Below, piece after piece: positions 53,678 to 61,865 of a stretch of DNA of 64,000 bases; the stretch's first letter is position 1, and each line of letters opens with the position of its first letter. This stretch comes from Candidatus Aquiluna sp. XM-24bin5 (GTDB lineage: Bacteria; Actinomycetota; Actinomycetia; Actinomycetales; Microbacteriaceae): the NCBI GenBank assembly GCA_003149555.1, contig QCWE01000001.1, positions 646,546 through 710,545 of the forward strand, given 5' to 3'. The translations under genes were made by a program, and so were the position numbers. Under the pieces are notes generated by a model that had not been told where the DNA came from, ran no database searches, and saw nothing but the letters and a program-made list of their open reading frames with translations.

Positions 53678-54672
53678 CTTTTCTTCTCGCGGTTCTTTGA
53701 GGTCGCAGCCAGTGACCAAATGGTCGTAATCAGCAGAGTGATAAGGATCACAAACAGCGAGAGCTCGGTGCCGATCTCTGGGATGAGAGTTACCTTGTCT
53801 CCCCCGTTGATGAAAGGTAATTCGTTTTTGTGGAGAGCGTGAACGACAAGCTTGATACCGATCCAGCCCAGAATGATGCTCAGACCAATTCCTAGGTACT
53901 TGAGCCTCTCCATGAGGCCTCCAAGGAGGAAGTAGAGCTGCCTAAGTCCAAGCAAGGCGAACACATTGGCAACAAATACGATGTAGGGAACATCGGTGAG
54001 CCCATAGATTGCCGGAATACTATCTAGGGCGAAAAGCAGGTCAGTAAACCCAATCGCAATCATCACCATCAACAGCGGAGTTGCGAGGCGCTTGCCCGAA
54101 ATTCTCACGAACCACTTATTTCCGTGGTACTCATCGGTAGATGGAATCACCTTTTGAATGGCGGCAATTAGCTTGCCGCCCGAGTATTCACTATGGCCAT
54201 CATCTTTGAGACCGTCGTAGGTGTCTTTGAGAATTTTGAGAGCCGTGAACAGCAGGAAGGCGCCAAAGATGTAGAAGGCCCAGCTGAAGTTTTCGATAAA
54301 GGCAGCGCCCAACAGAATGAACACAAAGCGCAGCACCAGCGCCAGACCAACACCAATCAGAAGCGCCTGACTCCTCAGCTCCCGCGGAACTGCGAACTGG
54401 GTGAAGATCACCAAAAAGACGAATACGTTGTCGACCGAGAGCGACTTCTCGGTGATATAGCCCGCGAAGTACTCCTGGGCGAACTGCGGGCCCCAAATAC
54501 CGCCTACGACGAAAGTGAAGAGCAGCGCCAAGATGATGTAGATGGCTGACTGAATTGCTGACTCTCGAAAGGTTGGCTCGTGAGGGTGTCTCACCTGATA
54601 AATAAAATCAACGGCCAAGACGGTAACTAGAACCACGATGGTCGCGATCCAGACCCAAATATCTACGTTCAT
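53674..54672 (-). CDS. TerC family integral membrane protein
   Basis: 332 residues, about nine membrane helices. The TerC motifs TEKSLSVDNVFVFLVIF and GFTDLLFALDSIPAIYGLT carry the conserved acidic residues proposed to bind metal. TerC/Alx proteins are linked to manganese export and metallation of secreted enzymes. I chose ATG 54672 (MNVDIWVWIA), which directly begins the first helix; the frame is open to 54714. Confidence 0.9.
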   Translation of the reverse strand: MNVDIWVWIATIVVLVTVLAVDFIYQVRHPHEPTFRESAIQSAIYIILALLFTFVVGGIWGPQFAQEYFAGYITEKSLSVDNVFVFLVIFTQFAVPRELRSQALLIGVGLALVLRFVFILLGAAFIENFSWAFYIFGAFLLFTALKILKDTYDGLKDDGHSEYSGGKLIAAIQKVIPSTDEYHGNKWFVRISGKRLATPLLMVMIAIGFTDLLFALDSIPAIYGLTDVPYIVFVANVFALLGLRQLYFLLGGLMERLKYLGIGLSIILGWIGIKLVVHALHKNELPFINGGDKVTLIPEIGTELSLFVILITLLITTIWSLAATSKNREKKS

Positions 54673-54712
54673 TGCTCCCTTGGATTGGGCTTGGAATAAA
54701 CCCTCTCCACCC

Positions 54713-54730
54713 ATTGTAGATAGTGTTATC
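54713..54730. promoter_or_regulatory. Divergent promoter region between terC and the epimerase gene
   Basis: TACAAT (54718-54713, minus) and TAGTGT (54721-54726, plus) can serve as -10 boxes for terC and the epimerase. A 12-bp inverted repeat GATA-GTGT-TATC (54719-54730) spans the plus-strand box and could bind a regulator. Confidence 0.35.
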
Positions 54731-54749
54731 TCCCCTAAAGAGAGCGTTG

Positions 54750-55634
54750 ATGAAAGTACTCGTATCTGGTTCCAGTGGACTCATTGGAACAGAGCTCATA
54801 AAGCAGCTTGAGGCCTCGGGCCACCAGCCAATTCGCCTCGTTAGGCGTGCTCCAAAGAATCCAAATGAATTGCAGTGGTCACCGGATCAGGGGGTTATAC
54901 CCGCGGATGTAATGGAGCAGGTGGATGCCGTGGTGAATCTAAATGGCGCGACAACATCCAAGATTCCTTGGACTCCTGGGTATGTGAAGAAGCTCATCAG
55001 CTCCAGGATTGACTCGACGCGACTATTGGTGGAAACCATAAATAACTCCAAGAAGCCGCCGAAGGTCTTCGTCTCCGGCTCGGCCGAGGGCTTCTACGGA
55101 AATGGCGGGGACAAGGTTCTGACTGAGGACAGCCCCCTTGGCACCGGCTTCATGGCAGAGCTCTCAAACGCTTGGGAGCAAGAAGCCAAAAAAGCAAAAA
55201 TCCGCACGGTCTTGCTCCGCACCACCCTTGCAATGAGCAAAAATGCAATCGCGCTCAAGCTAATCAAACTGATGATCAGCCTGCTATTCGTGAAATCCCT
55301 AGGCAGCGGCAAGCAGTGGTGGGCATGGATAACCGTCGAGGATCACGCCAGAGCAATCGTCCACCTCATCGAAAATGAAAAGGCAGAAGGCCCCTATAAC
55401 CTCACCGCTCCTGAACCGGCCACCTGCGAAGAAATCTTCGCAGCCCTCGGCAAGGAGCTGAGGAGACCAAACCTAATTCGAATCCCCGCCTGGGCAATGC
55501 GGCTCACTGCAGGAGCCGCAGCCGATCAGATTCTTCTGACCTCACACAGGATGAGTGCGGAGAAACTGCTTGCGACAGGATTCGAGTTCAACCACCCAAC
55601 TTTGAAGCAGGCGGCTAGCTACACCGTCCGCTAA
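54750..55634 (+). CDS. TIGR01777 family NAD-dependent epimerase/SulA-like protein
   Basis: 294 residues, extended short-chain dehydrogenase fold. The NAD motif VSGSSGLIGTEL is at the N-terminus, VSGSAEGFYGNGG replaces the classical YxxxK region of this family, and the C-terminal DUF1731-like part ends GFEFNHPTLKQA. ATG 54750 has an AAAGAGAG ribosome binding site. The substrate is unknown. It abuts the stop of the H1-like gene on the other strand without overlap. Confidence 0.87.
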   Translation: MKVLVSGSSGLIGTELIKQLEASGHQPIRLVRRAPKNPNELQWSPDQGVIPADVMEQVDAVVNLNGATTSKIPWTPGYVKKLISSRIDSTRLLVETINNSKKPPKVFVSGSAEGFYGNGGDKVLTEDSPLGTGFMAELSNAWEQEAKKAKIRTVLLRTTLAMSKNAIALKLIKLMISLLFVKSLGSGKQWWAWITVEDHARAIVHLIENEKAEGPYNLTAPEPATCEEIFAALGKELRRPNLIRIPAWAMRLTAGAAADQILLTSHRMSAEKLLATGFEFNHPTLKQAASYTVR

Positions 55635-55985
55635 CTACTTAGCGGCTGGCTTCTTAGCTGCTGGCTTTTTGGCTGCTGGCTTCTGAGCTGCGGGCTTGGC
55701 AGCAGTCTTCTTCGCTGGAGCTGCCTTGGTGGCAGTCTTGGCAGCTGGCTTCTTAGCTACTGGCTTCTTGGCTGCAGGCTTCTTGGCTGGTGCCGCTGGC
55801 TTTGCAGGTGAAGCGGCCTTCTTGGCCTTGCTAGCCTCGCTCGCTACCTTCTTAGCACCCTTCTCGACCTCGGTGAGTGCATCGTTTGCGAGGTCCTTTG
55901 CAGCAACCTTCACTTCAGCTGCAGACTGGCCAACAGCCTTAGCTGTGCGGCCGAAAAACTTTCTAATTGAATCGCCTAGACCCAT
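55635..55985 (-). CDS. Histone H1-like Lys/Ala/Pro-rich protein
   Basis: 116 residues. An amphipathic N-terminal part (about 1-55, with FFGRTAKAVGQSAAEV) is followed by a low-complexity tail of AAKKP and PAKK repeats, as in eukaryotic H1 tails and mycobacterial HupB. It is very basic and should bind nucleic acid without sequence preference. The tail is encoded by imperfect 12-15 base repeats (55637-55800) that can vary in number. ATG 55985 has GGAG ten bases upstream and a GATAAT five bases upstream. Confidence 0.8.
   Translation of the reverse strand: MGLGDSIRKFFGRTAKAVGQSAAEVKVAAKDLANDALTEVEKGAKKVASEASKAKKAASPAKPAAPAKKPAAKKPVAKKPAAKTATKAAPAKKTAAKPAAQKPAAKKPAAKKPAAK
55637..55800. repeat. 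Imperfect tandem repeats coding for the basic tail
   Basis: Recurring units of the type GCTGCTGGCTTCTTAG and GCTGGCTTTTTGG encode the AAKKP/PAKK repeats of the H1-like protein. The units differ by single bases. Confidence 0.7.
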
Positions 55986-56035
55986 TGTTGATTATCTCCA
56001 TTCGAACAAACGAGTGAAGCTTATGTCAGTAGGGA

Positions 56036-56623
56036 CTAGATAGCCCTGCGGCGTGCCAGGATTTCGTCGATGTCCTTGCTCGCAAGCACTCGCCTTGGCT
56101 TTGAGATGTCAATTACCTCGGCAACCGGCTCCTGGCTAACAGGTGCTGATCTCTTGGCAAGTGGCTCAGGCAGTGGGTTTGGGCTCCACTCCCTGGTCTT
56201 TGCCCTGGCCCTTGCGGCATTTGACCTCACGTCTTGACGAGATTTGTGAAGCTTCTTTGCAATGCCCCTTGCCTGATTTGCTGCCGCCCTAGAAATGAAC
56301 AGGCTCGACAGCGACAGGACACCCAGCAAGCCACCCAAGAACCAGAATGTTGAGTCGACAGCAGCCGAAACTGCCGCAGCAATTGAGCCAAGCAGAAATA
56401 AAGCGAAAAGTATCGAGAAGCCGCGCTGGGTGGCAAGGAGCCTGGCGAGCCTGTCATGCTCGGTCAGCACACGATTTCTATTAACTTCTCGAGCCTCTTT
56501 GCGCATCAGGCTGGTAGTTGCCTTGAGCTGAGCTCTCTGGGTGTAGCCGGGAACAAAAATGATGAGCCAAACGATTGCGGCTATTACGAGAGTGATACCA
56601 CCTAAGCCAACCGGAGAACCCAT
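56036..56623 (-). CDS. Membrane protein of unknown function
   Basis: 195 residues. One membrane helix near the N-terminus (about 7-25) and a hairpin of two more (about 69-110), then a basic cytoplasmic tail ending ASKDIDEILARRRAI. I recognise no domain. A TATCTT -10 ends 7 bases before ATG 56623. It follows the GNAT gene on the same strand. Confidence 0.75.
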   Translation of the reverse strand: MGSPVGLGGITLVIAAIVWLIIFVPGYTQRAQLKATTSLMRKEAREVNRNRVLTEHDRLARLLATQRGFSILFALFLLGSIAAAVSAAVDSTFWFLGGLLGVLSLSSLFISRAAANQARGIAKKLHKSRQDVRSNAARARAKTREWSPNPLPEPLAKRSAPVSQEPVAEVIDISKPRRVLASKDIDEILARRRAI

Positions 56624-56630
56624 GGCTATA

Positions 56631-56636
56631 AAGATA
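56631..56636 (-). promoter_or_regulatory. Leaderless -10 box of the membrane protein gene
   Basis: TATCTT on the minus strand, 7 bases before ATG 56623. Confidence 0.4.
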
Positions 56637-56659
56637 TGGGTAGAGCAGGAATTCTCTCG

Positions 56660-57244
56660 CTATTGGTCAAGCGTGTTATCGAGTCTGCCGAGCATTGAGC
56701 CCTTGCGCTCCTCTGAGGTGATGGCAAACACCCTGTGATCCCGCCATTGCCCGTCGATGTGGATGAAGCGCTCTTTGAGCCCTTCCTCGCGAAGTTTGAG
56801 CTTCTCGACAACACGGAGACTCGCTTCATTCTCAGGTCTGATGTCAATCTCTACACGGTGAAGCCCAAGCTCGTCGAAGAGATAGTCGATGGTGAGGGCA
56901 ACAGCTATTGGCATAGCCCCTCTCCCTGCGAAGTCCTTGCCTATCCAGTAGCCGACCGTTGCAGATGAGACTGAGCCGTAAAGGATGTTTGCCACGTTTA
57001 TCTGCCCTGCAAGCGTCCCATCTACCTCGATGATGAATGCAAGCCCCGTACCCTTGCGCTGTTGATAGAGCAGATTTCGAACCAGGTCCCTCGCGTCAAC
57101 CGGATAGCGGATGCCGGGAGTCGTTGCCTCCCAAGGAGATAACCAGGCTCGGTCTTTGATTAGCAGCGCCTGCAGTTTTCTTGCATCGCTTTTCTTCAGT
57201 TGCCTCAGCTCGACAAGGTCAAACTTCAACGCGCCATCTCTCAC
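56660..57244 (-). CDS. GNAT N-acetyltransferase, RimJ/RimL-like
   Basis: 194 residues. It has the acetyl-CoA fold with VGYWIGKDFAGRGAMPIAV (about 110-128) as the pyrophosphate loop and HRVEIDIRPENEASLRVVEKL as the following strand-helix. The RimJ branch acetylates N-terminal residues of ribosomal proteins or small molecules. I chose GTG 57244 because a TAATCT -10 lies seven bases upstream and the family match begins there; the open frame to 57343 is antisense to the cyclo-ligase gene. Confidence 0.85.
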   Translation of the reverse strand: MRDGALKFDLVELRQLKKSDARKLQALLIKDRAWLSPWEATTPGIRYPVDARDLVRNLLYQQRKGTGLAFIIEVDGTLAGQINVANILYGSVSSATVGYWIGKDFAGRGAMPIAVALTIDYLFDELGLHRVEIDIRPENEASLRVVEKLKLREEGLKERFIHIDGQWRDHRVFAITSEERKGSMLGRLDNTLDQ

Positions 57245-57250
57245 GCTGGC

Positions 57251-57257
57251 AAGATTA
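57251..57257. promoter_or_regulatory. Overlapping divergent -10 boxes (GNAT gene and cyclo-ligase gene)
   Basis: TAATCT on the minus strand (57257-57252) serves GTG 57244; AAGATT on the plus strand (57251-57256) serves ATG 57263. They share five base pairs, and the two start codons are only 18 bases apart. Confidence 0.5.
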
Positions 57258-57262
57258 CCCCT

Positions 57263-57781
57263 ATGGATAGCAACGAGAAGCAGCTGCTGCGCAGACAATT
57301 GTCCGCCTCCAGGCCGCAACCCTCTGCGGGCCTCACTGAGCAACTTGTTGCGTTAGTCACCCAGCATGCTGCGAAGACAGTAGCTAGCTATTCGCCTCTG
57401 CCCTCGGAGCCAGACGTTACCGAGTTCAACAGCTGGGCGGCTGAGAACCTAAACCTCGTGCTTCCAAGGGTTAGTGGCCACCACCTCGAATTTGCAGCCG
57501 GAAAGTTGCGCGAGGGAGCACTTGGGATAGCGGAGCCTCAAGGTACAGCCGTGCCAATTGCAGAAATCGACCTTATGATCGTGCCTGCGCTTGCGGCAGA
57601 TATGACGGGCAACCGACTCGGTAAAGGCAGGGGCTTCTATGACCGGGTGCTGGCAAATTACTCCGGAAAGCGCATTGCGGTCATTTTCGACAGCGAGCTT
57701 ATTGACAGCGTTCCCAGTGAGCCCCACGACCAGCAAGTTCAGATAATCGTTACCCCTCTAAGAACCGTTGTTGTTGGCTAA
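57263..57781 (+). CDS. 5-formyltetrahydrofolate cyclo-ligase
   Basis: 172 residues. It converts 5-formyl-THF to 5,10-methenyl-THF with ATP. The N-terminal KQLLRRQLSASR, the phosphate-binding DLMIVPALAADMTGNRLGKGRGFYDR and the C-terminal VPSEPHDQQV match the family. ATG 57263 fits both the family N-terminus and the -10 box. Its stop codon TAA starts the TAAACT hexamer before the FmdB-like gene. Confidence 0.92.
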   Translation: MDSNEKQLLRRQLSASRPQPSAGLTEQLVALVTQHAAKTVASYSPLPSEPDVTEFNSWAAENLNLVLPRVSGHHLEFAAGKLREGALGIAEPQGTAVPIAEIDLMIVPALAADMTGNRLGKGRGFYDRVLANYSGKRIAVIFDSELIDSVPSEPHDQQVQIIVTPLRTVVVG

Positions 57782-57784
57782 ACT
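57779..57784 (+). promoter_or_regulatory. -10 box of the FmdB-like gene, overlapping the cyclo-ligase stop
   Basis: TAAACT; TAA (57779-57781) is the upstream stop. ATG 57794 follows after 9 bases, so any leader is two or three bases long. Confidence 0.4.
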
Positions 57785-57793
57785 TCTCTGGCT

Positions 57794-58012
57794 ATGCCTA
57801 CCTACGCCTACTCCTGCAAGAGTTGCAATCACTCCTTTGAGATGCAGCTCAGCTTCAGCGACAAGGACCCCGCGAGCTGCCCAGAGTGCGGTGGAGATAT
57901 CAAGAAGCTCTTTGGCAATCTAGGTGTGAGCTTCAAAGGCTCTGGCTTCTACAGAACAGATTCGGCAAGCAGTTCTTCAACGAAGAGCGAGTCTGCTCCG
58001 AGCAGCGACTAA
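57794..58012 (+). CDS. FmdB-family zinc ribbon protein
   Basis: 72 residues. MPTYAYSCKSCNHSFEMQ with Cys8 and Cys11, then CPECGG, form a four-cysteine zinc ribbon; VSFKGSGFYRTDS closes the domain, and a Ser-rich tail follows. The family is named for a regulator of formamide/methanol genes but is widespread beside the cyclo-ligase. Its exact role is unknown. Its stop interlocks with the helicase-like gene (CTAA, 58009-58012). Confidence 0.9.
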   Translation: MPTYAYSCKSCNHSFEMQLSFSDKDPASCPECGGDIKKLFGNLGVSFKGSGFYRTDSASSSSTKSESAPSSD

Positions 58013-61000
58013 CCCCAGTGCGGGGGCTTGTCATCCCGGAGCCGATCGTCATTCGAGTCATCACCATCGCCCCAGGCCTCTGGTGTGTCCTCAAATGCAG
58101 GCTCATCAAACAACGGCTCTACTCTGCCTCTGAGATCTACCCCCAGCCTCATCGCAATTCGGTTGGCAACCTCTTGAGGCTGGGCAAAGATCTCAAAGGC
58201 GTGGACGCGGTGGTAGAGCCAGCCCATTGCTCTGAGTAGGCCGGGTCTAAGTCGCAACTTCTCCTCCCAGCTCTCGCCAGCTAGCGACCAGTCTGCGTCA
58301 ATCACAATCGCACTCTTACCCCTCGACGCCACTAGCGCGATTCTGCCCGCAAAGTTCAGATTCACCTTCAGGCCAAGCTTTTCTAGACGCTTTGCAAGAT
58401 CAGCTAGCAGCGGGTCCGGATCACCGTCCAGGACATCCGAGAGGAAGCTCGGAGCAATTAGGTCCTTGAGCCACTTTTGGTTCTCAGGAAGCGAGCCCCC
58501 GGCGAAATCTTCGAAGTTGTAGCAGGAGACCACCGTTAGCCGTTTTCTAGCGGAGACAATTTGATTGACCATCCAGCGTCCGGCATTTTCAGAGTTGAAA
58601 TCACCAAGGGTTCCCGAGATGCGGCCCTCTGGTGTGCGGCCAAAGCCAACGGAGAAAATTACGCGATCTGCCAGTCGATGGGTAAGTTCGCTCATCGTGA
58701 CCGCCTCAAAACGCTCCCTGCCGTGGGCATCAAAGAACTCGGCAATCGCTGGCTGCTCGCGAACGGCCTCCGAAACCCTCTGGTCAATCCTCTCGGCGTG
58801 AGATCTGGAGGCTGTTACAACCATCAGGGAGTCCTCTGGATGCCAGCGGGCGTGGGAGACCACAAGCTCCACAACCTTGTCAACCTCGGCATCCATCGAC
58901 TCGGTTGAACCCTCAATGGTCGATTCAGTCGTCGCACCCTCGGTGATTTCGATGTGCTCAAAGTTGTGCTCACCAAATAGCTGGCCCACGGTTGGCTCCA
59001 GAATGATCTCTTCGTCATAGAAGTTCTGGTTCAGATACCGCCCGAGCACCTGCCCATTCATCCGGTAGCTACGGTTTATGACCTCGTGGCCGAAACGGGA
59101 CTCGACGAGCTCGTAGACAGAGGGCCTGTCGGACTCATGGCTGTCCTGGTTGGCTCTTGCCACGGTGTCAAAATTCTCTGGAGCCGCAATTGCAGGATCC
59201 CCAAAGGCAATCACCTGGTCCGCCTTGGTGAGAGCAAAGATGGTCTCAGCGGCACCCGCAGAGGCTGCGTCCAAGACCAATACCGTGTCGAAGTGATCGC
59301 TGGAGGCAAGCTCCCAGAGCCTGTAAGGGGAGAGCATGACAGCTGGCACTAATTGCTGCCATAGGTTGCCCCCAAGCAGTAGGCCATCCTTGAGGGTAAT
59401 TGCGCGTTTTCTGAGCTGCTCCCGAAGCTTGTCGGCCGAGGCTGGCTGCTTCTGGATTCCGCTCTTCCAGCGCTCTGCCAGTGTGGCCCGAACCGTATTT
59501 GCGCCCTCTGCAACTACTTTTTGACCCGAGCTTTCAAATGCCTCCTCGAGGGCTGCTAAATGCTCTGCGTCATATTCCAGAATCTCTGGATTGCGCTGCA
59601 CGATTGCCTCAAGTGCCGACTGCCACCAAGCAAGCTCGAACTCAAGCTGGACCTGAGCGCTGGATGGGTTTATCAGCGACAGTTCCCTAGCAAGATGTCC
59701 AAGGCCTGCCCCCTCCAGTTCTTGCGAAATTGGCTTGCGGGCAAGGTAGTGATCGAGATACTCAGTCTCTTTGGCAAGGGACTCCAGTCGCGCACCAAAA
59801 TCATCAAAACTCATGCGGGTCATCAGCGGCTGATCTGGATTAGGGTCCAGATGCTTTTCTAGCAGGGAGATTGTGTTGCTGATGGTCTCAAACTTTGCCT
59901 GGGTCTCAGCAAGTCCTAGCGGAACAGAAGGTGGGGCCTGGGTGGTGTTGTGCTTATCCCAGAGCTCACGCTGCTCCTGTGCATCTTTCAGGGCCTGGTG
60001 AAGATTGCTCACCGAGGTTCCAGGCCGTACAAATTCTTTTGCGAGCTTCTTGAACCTCCTTCGCTGAGCCCCCGAGAGATCATTGCGTTCGTTGCGACCA
60101 GCCGTGGCTCTAATGAGATCGTGGAGGGGCCTGTCGAAGATACTTGGTAGGAACTTATCTAGGGTGTAGCGAATGCCGAGGAGCAGTCTGAGCTGCTCAG
60201 CCCACTGCTCGACGTTTTGACACTTTGCCAGCTCCAAGTCAGAGAGGTAGCGGTTGATTTGATAGCTGAGGGTTCGCCAGTTTTCTCCAGCCAGCTCTCG
60301 GACAGCCGCAAGTGCTTTTGAGATTTCCTCCTGATTTTCAAACCTCGCCCCATACCAAGGAGAGCTCTCTGGCCCATGCTGAAAAAGTCCTGCCTCGTGG
60401 GCCTTAGACAAAAGCTCGGGAGCGGTGGAACGTATGCTCGGCAAAAGCTCTGGCTTGATCCTCGCCGCATTAACCGGAGGATTATTCTCTCCCGCAAGCT
60501 TCGCAAGCTGCTCCAAAGCCTCGATCAAGGAGATGCTCAGCACCGAGTCGCTGGTTCCAACAGCAGCAAAGTAGTGCTCTATGGACTCCTGCGCCTTGCG
60601 GTGCTCTGCCTTCGCCTCTAAAAGTGCTCCAGTGCTTGCCTTCTCATTTCTGGAGATTGCAGCAACAACATCGCTCCAGGCATCATTTGCTCTGACCGCT
60701 AGGCCGCCGAGCTTGTGGCTCGAAAGGCGCTCTGCAAGCTCGTCGAGGGTCTGCTCTCTCGGGGCGACGATGAGAGTCCTTCGTCCCTCGAGAGCATTGT
60801 TGGCGAGGACATTCACCACTGTTTGCAAGTAGCCACAGCCGGGCAGGGTTCGAACCGCAAACGACTCTCCCTCATGGGCTCTTCGAAGAACGAGTCTTTG
60901 CGAGGTGTCTGCCTCCGCAACTAGGGTCACCGGGGAATCGGAAACTACCGGTGGCTTCCCCTCCTCACCCAGCAGGGAGGCAAGGGACTTAAGGTCCTCT

Positions 61001-61608
61001 GGCAGCTTGAGCTGAGATAGCCTGATTAGGTCGGGCACGAAGTTCCCGAGAACCAAAAGCTTTTCGATGTCCGCATCCGTATTCTGCAAATACTGCGAGA
61101 CAAGAGCCAACGCCCCAACTGGAATCAAATCTGATTGCCCGGTAGCGACGGCAATCAGGTCAGTCTCCTTGAAGTCAGGGCGGTGTTTAGAAATCAACTC
61201 TGTGACAGCCGGATTCAGCTGCGGCGTTTCGCTGATGCGCAGCTCGTAATCATCGCCACGTGAAATAAGGTTTGCCCGCCAGAGCAAGATTGGAAGCTTC
61301 TTCGACTCATAGCTGATGAGACCGCCAGCAACAAAGAGTGCCTCCGCGCCAAAGGTGCCCTCGATGCGCTGAGCTTTTCTGAGGATCCTTCTTGTTGCGC
61401 TCTGGGCCCTTGCAAGCGCAACTCCGTCTCTAACAAGATTGCCAATGGTGGTGTTGCGAGCTGAAACTAACTGGGCAAGACCGCCTGGATGCGACCGCGC
61501 CAGATCCACTTGGCCAAAGCTGGAGGCTTCAAAGCTAATGAGTGGATTGGTGCCACCAATGGAAGCAAACTGCTCTCTCCAGAGCGCTAGCTGCTGCGAA
61601 TGGTCCAC
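58009..61608 (-). CDS. Large SF1 (DNA2/Upf1-like) helicase homologue with lost catalytic residues and C-terminal nuclease-like domain
   Basis: 1199 residues. The layout matches large DNA2-like helicases that end in an MTES_1575-type nuclease domain. Yet the Walker A is PGCGYLQT (256-263) where PGTGKTQT is expected, so the ATP-binding Lys is Tyr260. Walker B reads VLDAAS (778-783) with Ala for Glu, GDPAIAAP (803-810) lacks the Gln of GDxxQL, and NQIVSAR (1015-1021) lacks the arginine finger. The YRM motif (848-850) and FY (863-864) survive. Helical insert about 330-720. The C-terminal domain (about 1070-1165) keeps LGW-HR but has a reduced active site. The frame is intact, which suggests selection for a non-ATPase role. 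GTG 61608 has a TAGGCT -10 six bases upstream. Confidence 0.8.
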   Translation of the reverse strand: MDHSQQLALWREQFASIGGTNPLISFEASSFGQVDLARSHPGGLAQLVSARNTTIGNLVRDGVALARAQSATRRILRKAQRIEGTFGAEALFVAGGLISYESKKLPILLWRANLISRGDDYELRISETPQLNPAVTELISKHRPDFKETDLIAVATGQSDLIPVGALALVSQYLQNTDADIEKLLVLGNFVPDLIRLSQLKLPEDLKSLASLLGEEGKPPVVSDSPVTLVAEADTSQRLVLRRAHEGESFAVRTLPGCGYLQTVVNVLANNALEGRRTLIVAPREQTLDELAERLSSHKLGGLAVRANDAWSDVVAAISRNEKASTGALLEAKAEHRKAQESIEHYFAAVGTSDSVLSISLIEALEQLAKLAGENNPPVNAARIKPELLPSIRSTAPELLSKAHEAGLFQHGPESSPWYGARFENQEEISKALAAVRELAGENWRTLSYQINRYLSDLELAKCQNVEQWAEQLRLLLGIRYTLDKFLPSIFDRPLHDLIRATAGRNERNDLSGAQRRRFKKLAKEFVRPGTSVSNLHQALKDAQEQRELWDKHNTTQAPPSVPLGLAETQAKFETISNTISLLEKHLDPNPDQPLMTRMSFDDFGARLESLAKETEYLDHYLARKPISQELEGAGLGHLARELSLINPSSAQVQLEFELAWWQSALEAIVQRNPEILEYDAEHLAALEEAFESSGQKVVAEGANTVRATLAERWKSGIQKQPASADKLREQLRKRAITLKDGLLLGGNLWQQLVPAVMLSPYRLWELASSDHFDTVLVLDAASAGAAETIFALTKADQVIAFGDPAIAAPENFDTVARANQDSHESDRPSVYELVESRFGHEVINRSYRMNGQVLGRYLNQNFYDEEIILEPTVGQLFGEHNFEHIEITEGATTESTIEGSTESMDAEVDKVVELVVSHARWHPEDSLMVVTASRSHAERIDQRVSEAVREQPAIAEFFDAHGRERFEAVTMSELTHRLADRVIFSVGFGRTPEGRISGTLGDFNSENAGRWMVNQIVSARKRLTVVSCYNFEDFAGGSLPENQKWLKDLIAPSFLSDVLDGDPDPLLADLAKRLEKLGLKVNLNFAGRIALVASRGKSAIVIDADWSLAGESWEEKLRLRPGLLRAMGWLYHRVHAFEIFAQPQEVANRIAMRLGVDLRGRVEPLFDEPAFEDTPEAWGDGDDSNDDRLRDDKPPHWG

Positions 61609-61614
61609 TGCCCA

Positions 61615-61620
61615 AGCCTA
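61615..61620 (-). promoter_or_regulatory. Leaderless -10 box of the helicase-like gene
   Basis: TAGGCT on the minus strand, 6 bases before GTG 61608. Confidence 0.5.
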
Positions 61621-61679
61621 AAACTCTCGGCGCTTTTCTCCCCTTAGCCTTGGCCGAGGAGAAACAGATCAAACTCCGC

Positions 61680-61685
61680 TAATCT
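61680..61685 (+). promoter_or_regulatory. -10 box of tRNA-Arg
   Basis: TAATCT, 12 bases before the mature 5' end; transcription near 61692 would give a short 5' leader. Confidence 0.4.
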
Positions 61686-61697
61686 AGAAGCTCTTTT

Positions 61698-61773
61698 GGC
61701 CTCGTAGCTCAGTGGATAGAGCAACGGTTTCCTAAACCGTGTGTCGGAAGTTCGATTCTTCTCGGGGCCACCA
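61698..61773 (+). tRNA. tRNA-Arg (anticodon CCU)
   Basis: 73 bases plus an encoded CCA (61771-61773). Acceptor GGCCTCG/CGGGGCC with A73; D arm GCTC-AGTGGATA-GAGC; anticodon stem ACGGT/ACCGT with loop TTCCTAA gives CCU, which reads AGG. The CCA is encoded here but not in the other two tRNA genes. An imperfect stem-loop (GGACA 61774-61778 with TGTCC 61809-61813) follows but lacks a T-run. Confidence 0.95.
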
Positions 61774-61865
61774 GGACACACCAACTCGTCAATGGGTTAG
61801 GTTTGTTTTGTCCAGGGCTCGTAGTCGTGCCAAATCACCCTAATGAAATCCGGCACGGAGCCAAT

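Noticed and set aside
55637..55800. Short repeats considered as a CRISPR array
   Set aside because: Units are contiguous, imperfect and in a coding frame (AAKKP repeats); there are no unique spacers and no cas genes.
61774..61813. Stem-loop after tRNA-Arg as an intrinsic terminator
   Set aside because: The stem is interrupted and no T-run follows it, so termination is not supported.
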